Assembly (NCBI GenBank): GCA_017311315.1
Contig: CM029626.1
Coordinates: forward strand, 7,461,006-7,525,005
Direction: 5' to 3'
Source: Dendrocalamus latiflorus
Taxonomy: Eukaryota > Streptophyta > Magnoliopsida > Poales > Poaceae
DNA: 64,000 nt
How positions within the stretch are numbered: the stretch's first letter is position 1; the number at the start of each line of letters is the position of its first letter. Under the pieces are notes generated by a model. The model was not told the origin of the DNA. It saw only the letters and a program-made list of their open reading frames with translations, and ran no database searches. The position numbers were made by a program, and so were the translations under genes. Positions 34,081-44,937 of the stretch are shown here, one piece after another.

Positions 34081-37000
34081 TAGGGGTGAAAACGGGTCGG
34101 GTTTTTCCCGACCGATCCGGTACCGAATCCGGCTGGTAGCAAATTCGGTAAAATGGTTTAGTATCCGGTCGGATTCGGATTCGGATACGGATATTTATAA
34201 ACGGATTCGGTAGCGGATTCGGTTTTACTGATATCCGACCGAATCCATTCGGTATTCGGATTCTCGGATATTATCCGAATGAAAACCGATTAGGTATCCG
34301 AAGTTCCGGACGCTCCGCGCTCGGCAGTCGGCGCCTCGGCAAAAAATTTACATCTCCCGCGCGGCCGCGCCTTCCTTCCACTGCCTCCCCGCTCCCCTTC
34401 CGTTCCGATCCACTTTCCTTCCCCTCCTCGGGAGTCGGCTCCTCCCCCCAATTTGCTGACCCCGCCAAGCCAAGAGCCCTAGGCGGCGCCATGGACACGG
34501 AGCCATTCGACGAGGCGGACCTCCTCGTCCTCCCCACCTCCCCCGCCGCCTCCCCTCCTCGCCGCTTCAAGCGCCTCAAGAAATCCTCCCAAACCACCAC
34601 GACGACGTCCCCTCCCGCCGTCTCCCCACCCACACCATCACCACCGCCGCAGCAGCCTTCACCCGACGAGGAAACCCTAGCCGCGTACACGTCTCCTCCC
34701 CCTTATCACTCTCCGCCGCCGCCGCCATCAGATGCGGATGCTCTGGCCTCACTACTATCCTCTCCTCCTAACCTAGTTCCTCGCCGCTGCCGCCTACCGA
34801 CACCGCCGAGAAGGAGGAGGAGGAGGAGGAGGAGGATGACGGGCTCGACCCGCTGTTCTCGGAGACCAGCGGCGCTTTGGGGTGGGACCCGCTGGGCGCG
34901 CCGATCGAAGGGGTGGATGGTGAGGATGAAGAGGAGATGCTGGGGGGAGGGCTCATCGAGGAGCTGCGCAGGGGGAAGTCGGCGAAGAGGCGGCTCGACA
35001 TGGACGAGAGCGAAGGCGGCGGCGAAATGGAGGTGGAGGTGAAGGGGAAGAGGAGCAAGAGGAGGAAGGAGGAGGATGCTCTCAAGGAGTCGGCCCGAGG
35101 GAAGAAACAGTCTGAGAAGGTAACCAACCTTTCCTGTGTTTCGGCGCGTCAGTGGTGTTCTGTTGAATCGCGGTAGATTTTGTTGATGGGTGGTGTGGGT
35201 TTGTGTGCGCAGGAGAGGAGGGTGCAGCTTAATTCGATCCACGCTGAGTCGCAGAGGCTGCTGCGAGGTATACACTTGTAACACTTCAACCGTTTGCGTG
35301 ATTGGAACTGATACGTGTGAGATTTAGTGTTTTTTTCTAACTGCTTATTACTTTTGTTCTTTGTAGAGACAAGGAGCGCGTCGTTTAAGCCGATTACACA
35401 GCCAGTTTACAAACCCATCTCGTCAGTCCTGGAGAAGTTCCGCCTTCGTAAGCTGGAGATTCTCAAGAAGTCAGTTGTCCGGTTGTTTTTTGAGGTTATG
35501 CAAATAATACCGTAATTGCCGTTTGACATTATTTTCCTTCACTACGGTTTTCAGGTCAAATACTCCTTTTGAAGAAGATGATGATGATGCCTCTTCGGAG
35601 CCTGTGAGTGATCCTGCTGGGAATTCGGGCATGCCTCAGACTAAGGAAGTGGACACAGATGACAAGGATTTGAAGATTGTGAGTCTTTATTGAGGTGGTT
35701 GATTTGAGTGTGCTGTAGTGTCCATGAAACTATAAAGCTGTGTGTGATTGTAGGATGATGCCGACAATGATGTTGGAGCAAATGGCAGTGACCTGAATGA
35801 GCATGACAGTGCCTCCGGCGATGGGGTCAGCATTGCTTTCACTTGATTAGTTTGTTGTTTGCTGTCCATCTGTACTGATATGGTGACTTGTTTGCAGGAT
35901 GCTTTGACTCGAGCGAAGGATCTTAATAATTGTGGTAGCAATGTTCCAGACAAGGTGAGTGCCCCTCCTCCAATTCTGTAGCCATTTGCACCCACTATTT
36001 TGCAAAGGAGCATGATCGGCCGGTGCTTTATCTATAAGCAGTAGTTGCCTCAATTTTGTTTTACCTGTGTCAAACTGTTAACATTTCAACCTATGTCATG
36101 TGGAATGTCACTGAAAGAATTTGCTCAAGTTCCTTATTAGGAGGATTACATATTGCTGATGAAAATGTCCGCAACTATTAATGATAATTAATATTGGATA
36201 CATGTCCATTTGAATGATCAGAATATGTAGGTAAATCTGGTTGTTTTTATAGTAATGTCGTTATTGTGAGAATTCAGTATTATTTACTTTATGGTCCTGC
36301 CAGTTCAGCATACATGCAAACAATGCATTCCATTTCAGACCAATATCAATTACTGTGTTGATTTTTGTTTCTCAAGATTGCTCCTAAACGCTGGAGGTTG
36401 GAGATAAATTTTAGCCAAGATGATGTTTTGATGCTTTCTTCTATGAATTTGCCTGATGGAATTCAGGTACGCTTTTTTGCATCTTTGCCTTGTAATAACA
36501 CCCAAAATTTGTGGCATAGCTGCAGCTGAACACATTTATATACCAATCTGGAAGATAAATAATGCTAAGCACTATGTCAACAGACACTTCAACATGCGTA
36601 GAAGCATCCTTTATAGCTGATCTCGCGTTTTGTCTGTTTTTGATCACTGTGTATCGGTGTCTCTTCTATAGATATATAGAATACAGTAGCAACCAAGATA
36701 TTATTCAACTTCCTGGTTTTCCGGAAATTATATACTGTAGTTACTTTCTTGGAGTGCAATTGGGATGTTGTTTTAGAATGACAGCTTAAATGTTGCATTA
36801 TGTTCAACATCATGTTCAAAGAGATTAATGATTGGCATCATTAGTTCATTTCAAGTTACATCATGTTCAAAGCTTTTGGATATGTAATCATCCGTATTAA
36901 TATTATCCGCCTATATTATCCGTTTCTGAGCCGAATCCGTTACATATCCGTCCCGACGGTACCATATTCGAAACTCCGAATATTCCGAATTCGTATTCGT

Positions 37001-37100
37001 ATCCGGTCTTACCGTATTCGACTCCGAATCCGGAGAAAAAATGTGGGTTAGGATACGGTTTAAGCAATATCCGTCCGAATCCGATCCGTTTTCACCCCTA
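34081..37100. mobile_element. 3-kb hAT-type element carrying a multi-exon host gene fragment
   Basis: Terminal inverted repeats TAGGGGTGAAAACGG are perfect for 15 bases and near-perfect for 20. They are flanked by a perfect 8-bp duplication cagtttac (34073-34080, 37101-37108), the hAT signature. Both subterminal regions (34085-34300 and about 36890-37090) are dense in CGGATTCGG/CCGAATCC repeats in opposite orientation. There is no transposase; the middle is the Claspin-like gene fragment at 34491-36466 with its own leader. Confidence 0.9.
34491..36466 (+). pseudogene. Captured 5' part of a Claspin/Mrc1-like gene (seven exons)
   Basis: Exons with intact GT-AG sites: 34491-35119, 35213-35267, 35367-35469, 35555-35678, 35754-35825, 35898-35954, 36377-36466. 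The protein is Pro-rich then acidic (MDTEPFDEADLLVLPTSPAA; EEDDGLDPLFSETSGALGWD), followed by the most distinctive block RVQLNSIHAESQRLLRETRS, PVYKPISSVLEKFRLRKLEI, then acidic repeats and KRWRLEINFSQDDVLMLSSM. This resembles the N-terminal half of plant Claspin/Mrc1-like replication-checkpoint proteins as I remember them; the name is tentative. Lesions: in exon 1 the frame shifts between about 34765 and 34800 (frame 0 before, frame 2 after, with a TAA at 34769 bounding the second frame), and all exons after 36466 are absent because the transposon end follows. Before the ATG lies GC-rich leader that seems part of the captured segment. Confidence 0.55.
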
Positions 37101-37108
37101 CAGTTTAC

Positions 37109-38489
37109 CATGTACGTTGGCCCTTTCTCACGGGGTAGCCAATGCCAACGGGCGGCCAGAGCCAACGGCCGAGGCAGAACACGATCACACGCCTCATGGC
37201 ACGCTGCCGCGACGTCTCGTGCGCACGAACTGCGGCACCAGTGAAGCCAGTGCGCGCGCGACGGCTGAGAGGCCTGAAGCCATTGCGCGAGCACCGTGCC
37301 GAGAGGTGAACGAGCGTAGCGGCACGGGCAGGGCTCTGCACTTACACGCGCCGGGAGGCGCGGATCAGGGCCGTGTCGGCAAAATTTAGAGTCCTGCATA
37401 AAACTATAAAATGAGGTATTTTTCCTTGATAAATAGGATTATAGTAATTATCAATTCTACATACATATCTTAAGTACATAGTAATGAGAAATATTAAGAA
37501 CCGTACATATTCTTTTATAATTATCAATCCATAGCACTTCTGAAGCTAAGTTAAATCCTCTATCATAGAAAGATAGTTTTTTTATAAGGATCATATGAAG
37601 GATAATTATAGTTCATATAATGATATGGACAGGAGAATTCTTCAATGTCCTCGAAAAAATAATTCAAATTAGAAAAAAAAGATTCAAATTGAAGAAAAAG
37701 ACTAAATTACCTAGGAGTTGTCGCTGACTCCAGGCGTACTGGTCCTGCTCCTGCACTTCTGACTGATGTCTGTCTGCGTTCCGTTCAGTGCTAATAATCC
37801 ATCACGAAAGTTAACGGCGTGGGCTTGATCCCCTAGCTAGGCCTAGCTGGTAGCAGTTCGCATACACCTGATGACGAACTAATGATGGAGTGATGGTCTA
37901 CAGCTGATGAATCTATCAGAATTTGGGGCCCCTGGAAATTGGGGACCCTGTTCCCTTGCACGGCTCGCACGACCCTGGCGCGGATGCACATGCATGACGC
38001 CGTGCCCGTGTGGCGGGTTGCAACCGCAGCGTGGCGTGGATCTCTCTCGAATCTGCTCGGCATGGCATGCACGACGGCGTGCTAGGCCGTGGGTTCGGCC
38101 GTGGATCTGTGGGTGCGCGGGCGCGGCCGAAGCCTAACGGGCCGCGAGCGTGTGGAGCGCGAAGGAGGCACGGCGCGATGACACGCAAAGAACTCGAATA
38201 GACGAGCGGTGCGCCGTGCGCGGGTGCGTGTAGTGAAGCGGACGGCGTCACGACAGGCGGCAAAGTGCAGGGGAGCACCGCACCGCATGTATGACCATAT
38301 CAGATATGTACGTGGATGCATGGCAAAAGATTTGATTACGTCCGTGCGTGCAGCGTTGGCGGGTACGAGGTGTGGCCGAAAATCAGTGTACGTATGGCAT
38401 ACCTGCCTTTTTGGTGTTGAACAAGGGGCTGGTCAAAGATTGTATCTGAAGAAGTTCCTAGCTTCCTACTCTATAAAAGGATTCATACT
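37109..38489. other. Intergenic DNA, no supported gene
   Basis: GC-rich stretches (37110-37370, 37920-38300) give overlapping frames on several strands without domains. The middle is AT-rich. Nothing is called. Confidence 0.4.
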
Positions 38490-38596
38490 GGCGTGTTTGG
38501 AACAGAGGAATTTCACAGGAAATTTGCAGGAATTTTGCAGGAAACAGTTCAATTCCCGCAGGAATCGAAAAAAATTCCCGCATTCCAAACAGGGCT
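38490..38596. mobile_element. Short MITE-like inverted repeat
   Basis: GTGTTTGGAACAGAGGAATTTC on the left is mirrored by ATTCCAAACAGGGC on the right. A similar short element occurs near 26603-26660 (TGTTTGGAATGCTGGAATTTC). No clear target duplication. Confidence 0.45.
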
Positions 38597-38799
38597 TATT
38601 TTGGCATTATCTTTCGATTCTTTCGACTGTACGAAACGTACTGTTTTGGCATTATGACTAGCGTATTTCAAAGATGTATATGGGAGGCCGGGGTCGTTGT
38701 GGAACACTACTGGGCAGCAGCATAGAAGCGGGCGCCCGCACTTAGTGGGCAAACATTTTTCCGTCACAACTCCATCGCGAGCTTTTACGCGATTCCTGA

Positions 38800-39146
38800 C
38801 ACACACACGGAGATAGATTATACTGACGATTTATCACTAACGGTTCAGCACAAATTATCAGTAATAATATTATCACAGATAATTTTACAATATAAACTGT
38901 CTGAGTTCACCACAATGGAAAGAGTCGTCTATAATGACCTACTTATCACACAGACAGTTCTTTACCTAGAACCGTCTGTGGTAATATTTCAACTTACCCG
39001 CTCTCGCCGAATTTGAGTTTTTCGCTCATCTCGCTGGATTTTAAAATAGAAGGTTCGAATGTTTTTCTCCTCATCTCCTCTTCTCACTTCTCCACTCCTC
39101 TCCTCGTCTCCTTTTTAAAATAGAAGGCTAGGTTAAGTTGATGTAG
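38800..39146. repeat. Transposon-like subterminal repeats (CACTA-type)
   Basis: Repeats of the type ACCGTCTGTG and ACAGACAGTT in both orientations (38870-38990) resemble the subterminal repeats of grass CACTA elements. Neither terminal CACTA end was located with certainty. Confidence 0.35.
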
Positions 39147-39790
39147 GTGTTGGCAGTTCTTGATATTGTACGTCAAGATGCTGATGTTATGTTGAGGAAG
39201 CAGCCGAATCCTATTCTTGATGTTGAGCTTGGTCATGACTGGTCCTCCAAGTTGAGGAGTTTCGACTACGAGCCACTAGCCGCAGCGAGTATTGGGTAGG
39301 TTGGTCCAGTTGAGGTAGCCCTCTTATGTTTTAATAGAAGCTTACCAGATTTAATATTTGTGGATCACCTCAACACTAACTGAAGCTAATATATTATATG
39401 GTGCTTCTATGACAATTGTGCTGCCTTTTGCTTATCTGATGCCCCCCATTAGGTCCATCGGGCGCTCTTGAAGGATGGTTAAGATGTTGTGATGAAAATA
39501 CAATACCCAACTGTTGTAGACACTATTGAAAGTGATATCGAGAATGTTAGGCTACTCCTGACATAAGTAAATCTCATCCCTAAAGGTCTTTTCCTTGATA
39601 GAGCTATAAAGGTTAAGTTTAGTTTTCATTATTTAGAAAGCAATATGGGTCATCCACTATCTCTTTTCTTCTTATTTACATATGTATATTGTACAAAGAG
39701 TTGTTATCTGATAGTGAGGACTATTACGTCCCTAAGGTCATTGATGAATTGTCTGGCAAAAAGGTGTTGACATCAAAGTTTGTTCTAAGT
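39147..39790 (+). pseudogene. ABC1/COQ8-type atypical kinase pseudogene fragment
   Basis: Three exon remnants. About 39147-39296: VLAVLDIVRQDADVML, LGHDWSSKLRSFDYEPLAAA, SIG, the ABC1 Ala-rich signature region. 39453-39611: VHRALLKDG, stop, DVVMKIQYPTVVDTIESDIE, RLLLT, stop, VNLIPKGLFLDRAIK, with the ATP-binding Lys in VVMKIQYP. About 39699-39790: ELLSDSEDYYVPKVIDELSG and KKVLTSKFVL. The family (COQ8/ADCK3) supports ubiquinone synthesis in mitochondria. Two in-frame TAA codons, a lost donor after SIG, and absence of the N- and C-terminal exons make it non-functional. It lies between CACTA-like repeats and a MULE transposase relic, so capture by a transposon is likely but its ends are not resolved. 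Confidence 0.75.
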
Positions 39791-39889
39791 ACTTTTTAGT
39801 TTTTCATAGTGTTTTTTGTCTGTAGTGTCCGTTGTACACCTCTGATATATTGGTTATTATAATCTCATACCTTGCACCATCCGTATCGT

Positions 39890-40255
39890 GAATCATGAAT
39901 CATTTCTCCATGTCCGGGGCATACAAGTTGATCCATTACGTGAACTCAACTATTGATACGGGAGCGGCCTGAGCTACGATCAGTTCCACTCCTTGCAACT
40001 CCCTCACATGCCTGAAGGTCTCCTCAACAAGCACATGCCATATTGCGTTGAACTTGTGTCTCTGGTTCTACATGCATAGCTTCTTGTATGTCTTCATCAA
40101 CTCCTTCTTACGAAAATGGGTATGAACGTTCACTGCCAGATGCCTTATGCACCAGCGGGACCTCACATCGTTTCACTAAAAGGGTGATTGAGTCCCTTGC
40201 TGCAAGGTAGCCAGCGTTACAGTCCATGATAAGGCAGACGTTGGGCTGGTCTTGG
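39890..40255 (-). pseudogene. Mutator-like (MULE) transposase fragment
   Basis: Minus strand. One frame gives QPNVCLIMDCNAGYLAARDS; a shifted frame continues RSRWCIRHLAVNVHTHFRKK, ELMKTYKKLCM, a stop, then NQRHKFNAIWHVL. This is the MULE domain stretch normally seen as DRH...RWCMRHLGANF...K. The frameshift and stop make it a relic. Confidence 0.6.
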
Positions 40256-40261
40256 ACTACA

Positions 40262-40860
40262 CTTACATATAAATAGTACAAATAGCACTTGCATATAAAT
40301 AGTAACAGCGAACAAATAATAATAGCGAACAAATAATAACAGTGTAGAAAATTAACAGCGTACAAATATTAACAGTGTACAAATAACATAGTGTACAAAT
40401 AATAACAGTGTATAAACAAATAATAACAGTGCCCAAATAATAACCGTTAAACACATAATAACTGTGCACAAATAATAATTGTTAAGCGAATAATAATAAT
40501 GCATAAATAAAAACAGTGAACAAATAATAACAATGCACAAATAATAATTGTTGCGTGAATAATTACAGTACAGAAATAAAAATAGTGTACAAAAAATAAC
40601 AGTGCACAAATAAAAAATAGTGTACAAATAATAAGAGTATACAAATAATAATCGCTAAGCAAATAATAGTAATGTACAAATATAAAACAGTGCACATATA
40701 CTAACAGTGTACAAATAAAAACAGTGCACTAATAATAACCGTTAAACAAATAATAACAATGCATAAATAATGACAGTGCACAAATAATAAAAGTTTAGAA
40801 ACAATAACAGAGCGTAGATAATAACCGTTAAGCTAACGAAACATTAATGACATATTAAGC
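40262..40860. repeat. Minisatellite of about 17-bp AT-rich units
   Basis: More than thirty diverged copies of a unit close to ACAAATAATAACAGTGT run head to tail. The long Tyr/Leu/Cys-rich frames on the minus strand here are products of the repeat and not genes. It begins directly beside the MULE transposase relic. Confidence 0.85.
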
Positions 40861-41633
40861 GCATTTCTCACAAGCGAATGGAACATATCTCTTCGTGAAG
40901 GTATTTACCAAAACTACACTAATTGCAACTACAAAATCTCCTAAACCGCAGCAAAAGCACATAAAAAAACTAATCCAAACTCTCTTGTACTCTCTCTTTC
41001 TTTCTTCACCACTTCAAATGAGCTAGCGAGGCATGGCATTTTGTGTGCTGAGGGAGGAAGACATGGCATTTTGTGTGCCCAGGGAGACGTTGCCGACCGA
41101 TAAACCCACACGGGCGTGCAAGCCAGCGGCCACATCCAACCAAGAGCCACAGGAATCATTGTTGGGTCACGTTGTGTCACGTCACATCACGTTGACATCA
41201 CGCCCGCGTGGGTGGCAGGGTTGGGTGGCCTAGCAGAGCTACTGAGGTAGCGCAACTCAGCAGGCCTGCCTGCCACACTGTCCGTTGGCCTGCCGCGCTG
41301 GCCCAGCCAGCCTACCGCACCCGAGCTGCCTGCCCCGTCTAGCGGAGCTCGGGAGCACGATAGGTGCCATGTATCGTTTACTGCGCCCTTCAAACTTAGA
41401 AAGAAAATTATTTTTTACAAAAATAAATGTTCGAAGGCTCTTTTTGCAAGAAAAAATACTACAACGCTATATCCGTAAACAGTTCCAAATGCCATTGCAT
41501 TGCGTCCGGGCTAGGTGGCTAGCTGAGTCCCTTTCTGAAGCCGTGGCACATGTGCAGTCACACACACACCCACCCTGTTTTTACCGTACTAGTTAACATA
41601 TGCATTGTGCAGGAAGATATTGAGGCCCCGTTT
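40861..41633. other. Intergenic DNA, no gene
   Basis: The sequence holds a duplicated GGCATGGCATTTTGTGTG motif (41031, 41062) and GC-rich text; the frames have no domain. Confidence 0.4.
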
Positions 41634-42204
41634 GGCACAGCTCAGCTTCACTAGTGAAACTGTTTTTTTTTGTTTCAACTTCACGAGCAGCTTCACCGGT
41701 GAAGCTAAAGCTGTTTTGGAAAACTGTTTGGCAAAACAGCTTCACCAACAGCTTCATGCATGGCTGAGAGAGGGCAATTGTCCAAGATGCCCCTGTCTAC
41801 CTGACTTGTTCTAACATTTGGAGCTGTATGTTTGTATATGGTCATATGAATTAAAAAATAATATATTTGAATGAGTATGAATTAAAAAATTAAAATAATA
41901 ATAAAATTAAAATCAGTGCGAATGGTAGAGAAGTGCGAACGGGAGGAGAGGAAACAGGCGTGGGGACCCAGTGGCAAAGTGCTGTAATTTCTATCAACTA
42001 TAAGGGCAATGAGTTCCTAGAACTGCGAGCCTGAGGGAGAGAGATGTGAAAAGCTACTATTTTCAGCTTCACCCCACCCCATTCCCTTGTGAGAGCATGA
42101 TTTAAGGAGCTTCATCCATGAAGCTGTTTGCAAAAAGGGTGTTTGGCAAAAAACAGCTCATAACAGCTTATGAAGCTGTTGGTGAAACTGTACCAAACAG
42201 GGCC
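41634..42204. mobile_element. Tourist-like MITE, 571 bp
   Basis: Ends GGCCCCGTTTGGCACAG and CTGTACCAAACAGGGCC are inverted and flanked by TGA on both sides (41631-41633, 42205-42207). The interior repeats AGCTTCACC and AACAGCTTCA in both orientations. Confidence 0.72.
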
Positions 42205-42207
42205 TGA

Positions 42208-43028
42208 ATGGCAAGTGATCTGACTGCCGAACGCACGGGGGCATGCATGCAATGCAACAAGCATTAACCCACGTCCAAATCCTTTTCCATTTCTGGCCGA
42301 CGAGTTTGCTGCCATTTAGCCACATCATTGAATGTTTAGAGCATGGGATAGTTTCATGCATTGAAGATACTAGCAGCATAGGCACGGCGACACGCCGCGC
42401 CAGCCACCGTGTGCACCGAAGTAAAAGAGACGATAATTTGTGAGGAGTTTTTAAAAAAAAATCGAGGGCACATGCGTATTTTCGAAAAAGGTAAAGAGCT
42501 TTTTCGCAAAAATTGAGGACCGTATGTAATGAAATGAGGACTCGTACGCAATTTAGAAAACCGCGGGGCGCCATCCTGCAAACTGGAGGGGGTTTTTCAG
42601 AAAAATCCGCCGTAAAAAACCCGCCAGGGACCTCTTCGCGAGAAAAAAGTACCTCTTTGCGAGGAAAATGGACTTGTACGTAATTTCCAGAAACAGGAGG
42701 AAAATCCCTCCTCTGACCGTACAGAAATCCCCCGCCACGCGGCGGCCAGCGCGCGTGGGCGGGGGACGTGGCCGAGCGGGGGGTCGCGCATCCCCCGGCT
42801 ATAAGGAGGTTAGTATGTATATGTACTCCTAGTGGGAGTACCAGTACAGAGTGAAGTTTATTCATGCATGTAGTATAGTATTGTACTATCTCAATTGTGA
42901 CATCACTACCTACAAGTCTACAACCATCAACAAATTTAAAACCAAATACGACAACTTCAAACCAACAACCAACAGAAGAACAGCGGGGCCGCGCGTACAC
43001 GGTCACGCACGCGTGTCACGCGCTACGG
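42208..43028. other. Region 3' of the KCS-like gene
   Basis: Two related blocks (42460-42560 and 42590-42720) share texts such as GTACGTAATTT/GTACGCAATTT and TTCGCGAG/TTTGCGAG; probably repeat DNA of unknown class. The segment 42840-43028 is the likely 3' UTR of the minus-strand gene. Confidence 0.35.
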
Positions 43029-44468
43029 TTATTCCCTCACCGGGAAGCGGTGGATGCAGTTGGCCCAGGGGCCCTCGTCCCCGGCCGTCGCCGCGGCACC
43101 GTCGTCTCGACGGACGCGCTCCCACACCGCGCTGTTCGCCTTCGGCCCGCTCCCCATGCCGAGCTGCCACACCCGGTCGCCCCTCCGGACCCTCCCCTTC
43201 GCCTCGTGGTATGCGAGCTGGTACCACAGCGACGCTGCCGATTGGTTCCCGAACCGGTGGAACGTCATGAGGGCCGCCTCCGCCTCTCTCCCCCCGAGCC
43301 CCAGCCCCTCCGCCAGCCTCCGTATCATCGGCTTCCCCGACGACGGCAGGCAGAAGTGAATCGAGGCGGTGAGGAAGTTCGGCTTTGGGGGGTTGCAGTC
43401 GTCGTCGGGGAGTTTCTTGCTCTGCCGGTGGCGGAACAGCTGCAGCTTCGCGGCGTAGCGAAGCTTCTCGTGCCACGGGAGGATGGCGGGGCCGAGCGCG
43501 AGGAGGTGGGCGCGCAGGAGGTCGCGGGCCACGCCGCCGAGGCCACGGCCGATGGAGAACCCGGTGATGCCCTCCTCGTCCTCCTCCCTCGCCGCCGACA
43601 TGTAGCTGAGGTCCTCGGCCGTCCGGTTGGTGCGTGCCAGCCTGACAAGCCTATACTTGGCCGGCGCTGCTACGGTGGTGGTGTTCGACAGCAGCACCGC
43701 GGCGCAGCCGGTGCGGAAGAAGCAGTTTAGGAGCAGCTTGCAGTGGTCTTTCCCGCTGTACCACCCGACCGTGACGATCTCGGCGCTGACGATGATCGCG
43801 TATTCGATGGCGTGCGTCCTCAGCACGCCTCTCGCGACGTCCACGCCGATGACACCCGCGGCGCAGCCCATGCCGGAGAGGTTGAAGGTCTTGACGTCGC
43901 TGCGCATGCGGTAGTGGTTGGCGATCACCGCCGTGAGCGACGGCGCCGGGCAGAACCCGCTGCAGTTGACGACGAGGGCTCCCACAGCGGACGGTGGCAC
44001 GCCTGTCTTGGCGAAGAGCTCGTCGAGCGTGGGGAAGAAAAGCATGCGTGCCTCCTGGACGGCGTCCGCGTGCCTCGCGGACGGCGGGATGTAGTGCAGA
44101 GACGGCGGGAAGTAGGTCTCGTTGCCCATGCCGCTCGCCTCGATGACCTTTGACATGAACTCGACGCTGCCGTCGTCGAAGCAGCCGATGAGCCGGAGGT
44201 GCTCGAGGAGCCCCGGGATGGGAATGCGCAGCCGCCGGGGCGGCTTCAGGCACGCGAAGTCGACCAGGCTGATGTCCGCCGTGGCAGCGCGTCGGTGGAA
44301 GCGGCACAGGAGCAGCATTGCGCAGACGGGAACGAGGTAGAGTGCCGCATGCCGTCGGAAGGCGAAGACGAAGAGCTCGGCGAGGAGACAGAGGAGGAGG
44401 ATGGCGGCGCCGAGAAGGCGGTGGACGGCAGCGAGGAGGTGCTCTTTGTGCGCCATGTCCATGTCCAT
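43029..44468 (-). CDS. 3-ketoacyl-CoA synthase (KCS/FAE1-like) with altered catalytic site
   Basis: Single-exon ORF of 479 residues, within the family range. Two N-terminal hydrophobic segments (about 18-37 and 41-55) fit ER membrane anchoring. The FAE1/chalcone-synthase-like fold follows: VVNCSGFCPAPS (167-177), active-site Cys202 in NLSGMGCAAG, GWYSGKDHCKLLLNCFFRTG, and HRFGNQSAASLWYQLAY (404-420) with catalytic Asn408, then GDRVWQLGMGSGPKANSAVW. KCS enzymes condense malonyl-CoA with acyl-CoA to build very-long-chain fatty acids for waxes and membranes. Oddities: the usual HFCIHAGGR has become HFCLPSSGK, so the second His (His391 of FAE1) is Pro375; and the RTHKG His (His302 in FAE1) is Asn281. 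The frame is otherwise clean, so this may be a divergent subfamily, not a pseudogene. Activity is uncertain. Confidence 0.92.
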   Translation of the reverse strand: MDMDMAHKEHLLAAVHRLLGAAILLLCLLAELFVFAFRRHAALYLVPVCAMLLLCRFHRRAATADISLVDFACLKPPRRLRIPIPGLLEHLRLIGCFDDGSVEFMSKVIEASGMGNETYFPPSLHYIPPSARHADAVQEARMLFFPTLDELFAKTGVPPSAVGALVVNCSGFCPAPSLTAVIANHYRMRSDVKTFNLSGMGCAAGVIGVDVARGVLRTHAIEYAIIVSAEIVTVGWYSGKDHCKLLLNCFFRTGCAAVLLSNTTTVAAPAKYRLVRLARTNRTAEDLSYMSAAREEDEEGITGFSIGRGLGGVARDLLRAHLLALGPAILPWHEKLRYAAKLQLFRHRQSKKLPDDDCNPPKPNFLTASIHFCLPSSGKPMIRRLAEGLGLGGREAEAALMTFHRFGNQSAASLWYQLAYHEAKGRVRRGDRVWQLGMGSGPKANSAVWERVRRDDGAAATAGDEGPWANCIHRFPVRE

Positions 44469-44928
44469 TGGTTTGGTTTGGTCTTGCGACTCTTGTTTTT
44501 TGGTGGCTACTGGCTAGTGTAGCAGTCTGTCTCTGCTAGGATGCATGGGATGTAGAGGCTAGCTTGCACATCAGTGAGCGACTGAGTGGTTGAGTGCTCA
44601 ACTGTCCATTGCTCTGAGTTCTTCAGGCCATTAAGACGAGTGTTTGACTGCATTACTTTAGGGATGGAGTTGACTATACTTGGGACATGTTGATTTGTGC
44701 TGATCCGGAGCGGATTCATCAGGTTGGATGTGAGAATACCAGCCAATTATTTTTTTAGAGGAGGATATTAGCCAACTATTACTATCTTGAAATTATGCGG
44801 ACGTTCGATTTGATCGAATTGAAATGGTATTCAGTTCGAATTTGTATTTGGCCTCTATTTGGATTTGTATTGGTAACCGAGTTTGAAATATGGATGTGAA
44901 TGAGGTGTGGCCATTGTGCCATTCATAT
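44469..44928. other. Upstream region of the KCS-like gene
   Basis: Non-coding. No TATA box was picked out with confidence on the minus strand. Confidence 0.4.
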
Positions 44929-44937
44929 TTAATATAT

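Noticed and set aside
40352..40695. Minus-strand frames rich in Tyr, Leu and Cys that look like membrane proteins
   Set aside because: They are translations of the 17-bp tandem repeat.
40262..40860. CRISPR-like array
   Set aside because: There are no constant repeats with unique spacers; it is a contiguous minisatellite in a plant nuclear genome.
42897..43730. 277-residue plus-strand frame over the KCS-like gene
   Set aside because: GC-rich antisense shadow; the minus frame has the full KCS motif set.
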